A stretch of 64,000 nt of DNA from an uncultured Lachnospiraceae bacterium (GTDB taxonomy: Bacteria > Bacillota > Clostridia > Lachnospirales > Lachnospiraceae): the NCBI GenBank assembly GCA_910579805.1, contig CAJTWM010000004.1, positions 124,001-188,000 on the forward strand. The letters are read 5' to 3'. Positions 59,243-64,000 of this stretch are shown here, piece by piece; position 1 is the stretch's first letter; each line of letters opens with the position of its first letter. The position numbers were made by a program, and so were the translations under genes. The notes beneath the pieces were generated by a model, which worked only from the letters and a program-made list of their open reading frames with translations, made no database searches and had not been told where the DNA came from.

Positions 59243-61654
59243 TCAAAGAGTCAGGGTAATTTCATTTTTGTGGTTCAGGAGATGGAACGGTATATAGTTG
59301 TCGGATAGCGCCGTACCGTTTAAGATAAGGCTTTCAAATCCTGTTTCCCGTCCGTTTGGATTATTTACAACGATATGTAAATGTGTTCCGCGGAAGTCTT
59401 TATGGATTTCAAAATGATCCCAGTCTTGTGGTACGGAAGGGGATAGCCTTATGCCGTTTAAATCAGGACGAAGACCAAGGATACCTTCTACGCAGCCGAC
59501 CATGACGGTGGAGGCAGTGCCGGTAAGCCAATGGACATGGGAGCGGCCGTGATGCATGCTGGCTTTGCCTTCTGTGAATTGTCCGTAGCAGTAAGGCTCT
59601 AAGCGGCGGATTTGAGCGGAATCATTTTGGGCTGCCGGAGCATTTTCCATAAAATATTGAAAGGCCCGATTGCCATGTCCGCATATTGCTTCCGCTAAAA
59701 TCAGCCATCCTTGGGATTGGGAGAAAATTCCGGAGTTTTCTTTTGTTCCCTGATTGTAAATGACGGCAAGGGCGCCGTCAAAAGCATGTTCATGATAAGG
59801 GGGATCCATCAGGACCGCTCCATATCCGGTATTCAGCCGCTCATATACGTTTGTCAATGCGGCTTCAGCCTGAGATTTGTCGGCAAGTCCGCTGATTACG
59901 GAAAAGCTTTGGGGATTTAGCCACATATTTGCCTCAGGATCGCCGGCAGCGCCGATCCGCTCACCGGTTTCGGTAAAGCCGCGGATGAAACGGTCATGAT
60001 CCCAGCATAAGTTTTGTATTTTTTCTCCCATCTCCGATTGTTTTTGTCTCAGATAGTTTAAATAATCTTCGTCTTTTTTATATTCGGCAAATTTCATTAA
60101 AATATCCAATGCATAGTAAAACTGCATAGCGACAAAGGTAGATTCCCCGTTTGCACCTAGCCTAAGGCAGTCGTTCCAGTCGGCGTACAGTCCGGCAGGC
60201 ATACCGTGGGGGCCGAGGTGGTCAAGGGAGAACCGGATGGCGCGTTTCAAATGTTCATAAACGCTGCCTTCTTCCTTATTTGCAAAAGGAACGGATTCGT
60301 CAAGAAATGTTATATTTCCGGTTTCGGCAATATATTTATAAATAGTCGGGAAAAGCCATAGTGCATCATCGGCACGGTATGCGGGATGGCCTGTTTCCTG
60401 CCTGTAAGAAGCGTCTTCAGGAGTATTTTCCTGTCCCGGACTATGCGTAAACTTTACGAGAGGCAGGCCGCCTCCGTTATTTACTTGTGCAGAAAGCATG
60501 AAGCGTATTTTTTCCAATGCCATTTCCGGAGCCAGATGAATGATCCCCTGAATATCCTGTACGGTATCCCGGTAGCCATAGCCGTTACGCAGCCCGCAGT
60601 AGATAAAAGAAGCGGCGCGGGACCAGATGAAAGTCATGAAGCAATTGTAAGCGTTCCAAATATTGACCATGGTGTTAAATTCCGGACTGGGCGTGGACAC
60701 ATGAAGGGGCATCAGCCGCTTATCCCAGCTATTTTTTAATTCTGACAGTTCCAGATCGGCTGTTTTAGCGGGATCACTGTAAGAATTTAGGATGGCGGCG
60801 GCTTCATTGGAATGCTTCATACCAAGCAGGAATGCGATCGTTTTGGTTTGGCCGGGATCTAACCTGACGGTACAGGAGAGGGCGCCGCAGGAGTTTTCAT
60901 TACAACTGACCACATTTCCAAGAGAACCGGAGAGGATGCCTTGAGGGTTACCATAACCATGGTATTTTCCCAAAAACTGTTCCTTATCTCCACAGTAGGA
61001 GGAAACGGCTTCGCCGGCGAGACCGAAGAACCGTTCTGTTACCTTTTTTCCGTCAACCTGCCTGTCTTGAGCGGCAACATCAAGATTACCATGTATTTGC
61101 TGCATGATCCGATTTCCCTCGAATAGGGTCCGGGTAATGAACAAGGAATATTGCAGGTTAACCTGATCCTGCTCGTAGTTACTGTGATTTGTAAATTCCG
61201 CATAACCAGTCAGAGTTAAATTCCTTGGGCGGGGTGATTGATTGGTCACGGACAGCGTCCACACTTCATAAGATTTATCTAAAGGAACATAGTATAACGC
61301 TTTGGAATGTATGCTGTCGTATTCTGCCGTCATGATGGTATAACCCAATCCATGGCGGCATTGGCATTGATAATGTTTTAAATCTTTTCCCACCGGCTGC
61401 CATGAGGCCGACCAGTAATCTGCTGATTCATTGTCGCGGATATAGAGATAGCGTCCCGGCTGGTCAAAGTGATTGAAAACATAACGAAGGATTCTTCCAT
61501 TGGCGCCGGATTTGGCAAAGCTATAACCACCTGCGTTATTTGAGATGATTGCGCCGTATTCGGGGGAACCTAAATAGTTTACCCATGGTGTCGGTGTGTC
61601 CGGACGCTCAATTACATATTCGTGATTGGCATCGTCAAAATATCCATATTTCAT
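59243..61654 (-). CDS. GH94 glycoside phosphorylase (chitobiose/cellobiose phosphorylase-like)
   Basis: A complete 803-residue enzyme that should phosphorolyse a beta-linked disaccharide to sugar 1-phosphate. The N-terminus 'MKYGYFDDANHEYVIERPDT' and 'DYWSASWQPVGKDL' closely resemble N,N'-diacetylchitobiose phosphorylase; the catalytic motif is 'LYADWNDCLRLGANGES'. The acceptor loop differs from the cellobiose phosphorylase at 21.7 kb ('CLNLNC'), so the substrate differs. Cellobiose, chitobiose, laminaribiose and others remain possible. It follows another GH94 gene by 82 bases in one operon. No signal peptide: cytoplasmic. Confidence 0.8.
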   Translation of the reverse strand: MKYGYFDDANHEYVIERPDTPTPWVNYLGSPEYGAIISNNAGGYSFAKSGANGRILRYVFNHFDQPGRYLYIRDNESADYWSASWQPVGKDLKHYQCQCRHGLGYTIMTAEYDSIHSKALYYVPLDKSYEVWTLSVTNQSPRPRNLTLTGYAEFTNHSNYEQDQVNLQYSLFITRTLFEGNRIMQQIHGNLDVAAQDRQVDGKKVTERFFGLAGEAVSSYCGDKEQFLGKYHGYGNPQGILSGSLGNVVSCNENSCGALSCTVRLDPGQTKTIAFLLGMKHSNEAAAILNSYSDPAKTADLELSELKNSWDKRLMPLHVSTPSPEFNTMVNIWNAYNCFMTFIWSRAASFIYCGLRNGYGYRDTVQDIQGIIHLAPEMALEKIRFMLSAQVNNGGGLPLVKFTHSPGQENTPEDASYRQETGHPAYRADDALWLFPTIYKYIAETGNITFLDESVPFANKEEGSVYEHLKRAIRFSLDHLGPHGMPAGLYADWNDCLRLGANGESTFVAMQFYYALDILMKFAEYKKDEDYLNYLRQKQSEMGEKIQNLCWDHDRFIRGFTETGERIGAAGDPEANMWLNPQSFSVISGLADKSQAEAALTNVYERLNTGYGAVLMDPPYHEHAFDGALAVIYNQGTKENSGIFSQSQGWLILAEAICGHGNRAFQYFMENAPAAQNDSAQIRRLEPYCYGQFTEGKASMHHGRSHVHWLTGTASTVMVGCVEGILGLRPDLNGIRLSPSVPQDWDHFEIHKDFRGTHLHIVVNNPNGRETGFESLILNGTALSDNYIPFHLLNHKNEITLTL

Positions 61655-61736
61655 TTTATTTGTTTCTTCCTTTCTTCTTTTTCCCTGCCTGTCTAATTAA
61701 ATCAGGAAAAGCGTGTTTATGGTTTTGTCAGAGGCT

Positions 61737-64000
61737 TTAGATCAGTTTGACGGTAATGGTATGCATTTCATCCGATAATGCAGAAAGCATTTTACGGGTG
61801 AGGATGACGGAGGAATCGTCCGCTATGTTCAATGCCGCTTCATCACAAAATGCAGATCCGATAACATAGGCGCCAAAGTCTTTTTTGTCTTTATTCAGAT
61901 AAATAATATGAAAGTTTTTATCTGCAAAAGGAATAGTGATAGAGGCGCGGTTTTCTTCATCAAATTGTTCGGCTAAAAGCTTGGGATATAAGACAAGGTC
62001 TCCGGCTTCTCCATGAACACCGAAAACTTGTGTGATCATGGTCATCATAAACCAGCTTGCAGCCCCGGTCAGATAATGATACATCCCTCTTCCGTCGGCG
62101 CGGAAGTATTCCGGAATTCCTGGATATATACGGCTGACCTCGAAATTTAAAGCGGTATCGGAAAGCGTTTTTAAGGCTTTCCAGCCTTCTTTTGCAAATC
62201 CTCTCCTATAGAGGGCATTTGCATACATAACTGTCATATGGGAGAAAACGGCGCCATTTTCCTTTTCGCCATAAGCAAATCCAAACATTCGCCCCATATC
62301 GAACTTTAATTCATGAAAATCCGTATTCAGGCGATAACCGCCGCTTTCCTTGTTGTAAAGATAATGGTCGGCGCTTTGTATGATCTTTTGAATCTGCATA
62401 TTGTCCGCTACACCGCTCATAATGGCAAAGACCTGACCGGTCAGCATCATACGCACATGATCTTCATAAAAGCCTTCAACTGCACGCCCGTGATCGTCAT
62501 AATAACTGTTAAACCATCCTTCTTTTGCGGAAACGTTGATCCACTCATGCATCCGTATATATTCCATCAGCCAGTTTGCCTTACGGATCAGATTAACGGC
62601 GAGAACTGAGAGAGAAACATGGATGCGCCTGCCGCTGATCGTATGTCGGCAGAGGGAGGTATAGGATGCTAAGATTTCTCGTTTTTTTGGAATGTTATCA
62701 TAAATTTCTGGTTCATCGTTAAGGAGCAATGCAATTTCTTCCATTAATTCCACCGTATGGCAGGAGGAGGAGCTGTCCAAAAGCCGCAGCATGGAAGCAA
62801 ATTCTAACAAATTACCGGCATAAGCACAGCTAAAGGCCACGCTTTCACCATGCCCGGCAGCCATGTCGAGAGCGTCGTTCCAATCGGCTCCGCGTAATCT
62901 GTAGATATTATGGTCCCCTACTTCATAAAAAGCGGCGAGCTGCTGAATAAGAAGATGTTCTAAGATGCTTCCCTGATAGATTTCATTCTGGGCAGTAAGC
63001 TGTTTGCTTCCAAGGAGGGGGGACCAAAGAAGATCCGTATCGGTTCCACGCATGGCCTGACTGTCTTTGAAATAGGGAACTTCTTTTTTGAGAATCTCAA
63101 TATCTCCCGTCTGATCAATATAAAGTTTCGTAGTCATTAAGCTCCAAAGGGCATGATCCATCCAAACGCGGGCGATACCGTTGCGGTCTGCGATAAAGTT
63201 ACCGTTTCCTTCTCCTATGATCGTTGCATTGGTACCGTCAACTCGGACGCCGCCGTAATTCATAGTGATCATTTTTCCTACGCCTTGTGGTTCCAGCAAT
63301 AACAGCGACAGACAATCCTGCCATAGATCGCGCCAGCCCCGGCCTCCGCGTCCGTAATCATGGTGGGGCAGAAAAGAACAGCCAAACAGACGGCGCAAAA
63401 AGGGCTGAAAGCTGACCCATTTCATAAAACAGTCAAAATTTGCATTCCGGGTATGAAAACTGACGTTTACCTTATTCCTCCAGTATGATTTTGTATATTC
63501 TAAAGCGGCGCATACCTTTACGGAATCGTTATATTGCTGCAAGATAGACCCTAAGTCGTTTTCCTCTTCCGCCACACCTGATAGAAGGATGTAATCGGCA
63601 GTTCCTTCGGGAGGAAGGGAAATTTTTTCGAAACGGAAAGCTCCCATCGCTTCTTTTCCTGCTGCCGTACTAAAAGCCGGAAAGCCGGATCCATTTTCAT
63701 ATACGGCGCGGGGACGGGTATAAGTCCCGCCTTCGCCGATAAAGTCTTCTACGGTAGGATAAAAGCTTTCAGGCGTATTTCCGGTACCTGTAAAGCCGCT
63801 GACATAATACACCTTATGATTGGGACGGTGTCCTTTTTCATCAAATGACATGGTAGGGCGGACGGTTACGCCGTCTTTTGTAGTTTTTATACGGTGAAGC
63901 ATAGAAGTTACGTTCCGGTGATCCCGTATATTATCTGCACTGCGCCCATAAATGGGGATGGCGCCATAAGCGGTCAATGGCAGGATTTCTTTTGAAAGAT
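61737..64000 (-). CDS. GH94 phosphorylase, partial at window edge (1,2-beta-oligoglucan phosphorylase-like)
   Basis: The frame is open to the window edge with no convincing start, so the N-terminus lies outside. The visible 754 codons contain 'GRGWRDLWQDCLSLLLLEPQ', 'GGVRVDGTNATIIG' and the catalytic 'LRGADWNDALDMAAGHGES'. These phrases and the size suggest the group that includes 1,2-beta-oligoglucan (sophoro-oligosaccharide) phosphorylases, usually about 1100 residues. Specificity is inferred by resemblance only. It is upstream of the other GH94 gene in the same operon, suggesting stepwise breakdown of an imported beta-glucan. Confidence 0.7.
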   Translation of the reverse strand, partial: LSKEILPLTAYGAIPIYGRSADNIRDHRNVTSMLHRIKTTKDGVTVRPTMSFDEKGHRPNHKVYYVSGFTGTGNTPESFYPTVEDFIGEGGTYTRPRAVYENGSGFPAFSTAAGKEAMGAFRFEKISLPPEGTADYILLSGVAEEENDLGSILQQYNDSVKVCAALEYTKSYWRNKVNVSFHTRNANFDCFMKWVSFQPFLRRLFGCSFLPHHDYGRGGRGWRDLWQDCLSLLLLEPQGVGKMITMNYGGVRVDGTNATIIGEGNGNFIADRNGIARVWMDHALWSLMTTKLYIDQTGDIEILKKEVPYFKDSQAMRGTDTDLLWSPLLGSKQLTAQNEIYQGSILEHLLIQQLAAFYEVGDHNIYRLRGADWNDALDMAAGHGESVAFSCAYAGNLLEFASMLRLLDSSSSCHTVELMEEIALLLNDEPEIYDNIPKKREILASYTSLCRHTISGRRIHVSLSVLAVNLIRKANWLMEYIRMHEWINVSAKEGWFNSYYDDHGRAVEGFYEDHVRMMLTGQVFAIMSGVADNMQIQKIIQSADHYLYNKESGGYRLNTDFHELKFDMGRMFGFAYGEKENGAVFSHMTVMYANALYRRGFAKEGWKALKTLSDTALNFEVSRIYPGIPEYFRADGRGMYHYLTGAASWFMMTMITQVFGVHGEAGDLVLYPKLLAEQFDEENRASITIPFADKNFHIIYLNKDKKDFGAYVIGSAFCDEAALNIADDSSVILTRKMLSALSDEMHTITVKLI

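Overview
The window looks like chromosomal DNA of an anaerobic, low-to-mid-GC Firmicute, most likely a Lachnospiraceae member (Clostridia). Reasons: SpoVG and a CwlD-type amidase (spore-former ancestry), anaerobic ribonucleotide reductase NrdDG, the GlgC/GlgD pair, a CBS/DRTGG family II pyrophosphatase, DnaD/DnaC-type helicase loading genes, an archaeal-type AspRS, abundant c-di-GMP enzymes and GH94 glycoside phosphorylases. I see no prophage, insertion sequence, CRISPR array, rRNA or tRNA. The taxon is inferred from gene content only.

Layout. 1-4.7 kb: amidase, Sua5/YwlC, RpiB, dCMP deaminase, a coiled-coil/SleB wall hydrolase and a DUF402 gene. 4.8-12.2 kb: a complete F-type ATP synthase operon (accessory Z and I, then a-c-b-delta-alpha-gamma-beta-epsilon) whose c subunit carries a sodium-type ligand pattern; a structured spacer separates atpH from atpA. 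12.4-21.5 kb: small hypothetical gene, methyltransferase, membrane-anchored protein with a degenerate C39-like domain, EAL phosphodiesterase and hybrid histidine kinase. 21.7-25.6 kb: cellobiose phosphorylase divergent from a LacI regulator, with two identical 17-bp operators. 25.7-32.7 kb: DNA repair and HD-domain genes, an aminotransferase, PPase, a NYN/LOTUS RNase-like gene bracketed by hairpin repeats, and queT behind a preQ1-like riboswitch.

32.8-34.6 kb: aspS preceded by a strong promoter, a 15-residue leader peptide with three consecutive Asp codons, mutually exclusive hairpins and an intrinsic terminator. This resembles ribosome-mediated attenuation rather than a T-box. 34.7-39.2 kb: lipoprotein solute-binding protein plus a Cache/GGDEF/EAL protein. 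39.2-44.1 kb: nrdDG with tandem NrdR boxes, a zinc-ribbon membrane protein, a DUF5685 protein with Asp-rich motifs and a J-domain protein. 44.1-49.1 kb (minus strand): PRPP synthetase-like, DnaC-like and DnaD-like genes, then a cluster of DnaA boxes and murC. 49.4-58.2 kb: glgC-glgD-spoVG, a MATE transporter, pth-mfd and a 32-residue protein. 58.4-64 kb: AraC-type regulator facing two more GH94 genes, the last cut by the window edge.

Most interesting: the aspS leader, the dispersed hairpin repeat concentrated around the NYN/LOTUS gene, the DnaA-box cluster beside the helicase-loader genes, the DUF5685 protein with isoprenoid-synthase-like motifs, and the pairing of an orphan solute-binding lipoprotein with a c-di-GMP enzyme. 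Intrinsic terminators separate most converging transcription units. All family assignments come from reading the sequence; no database search was run.
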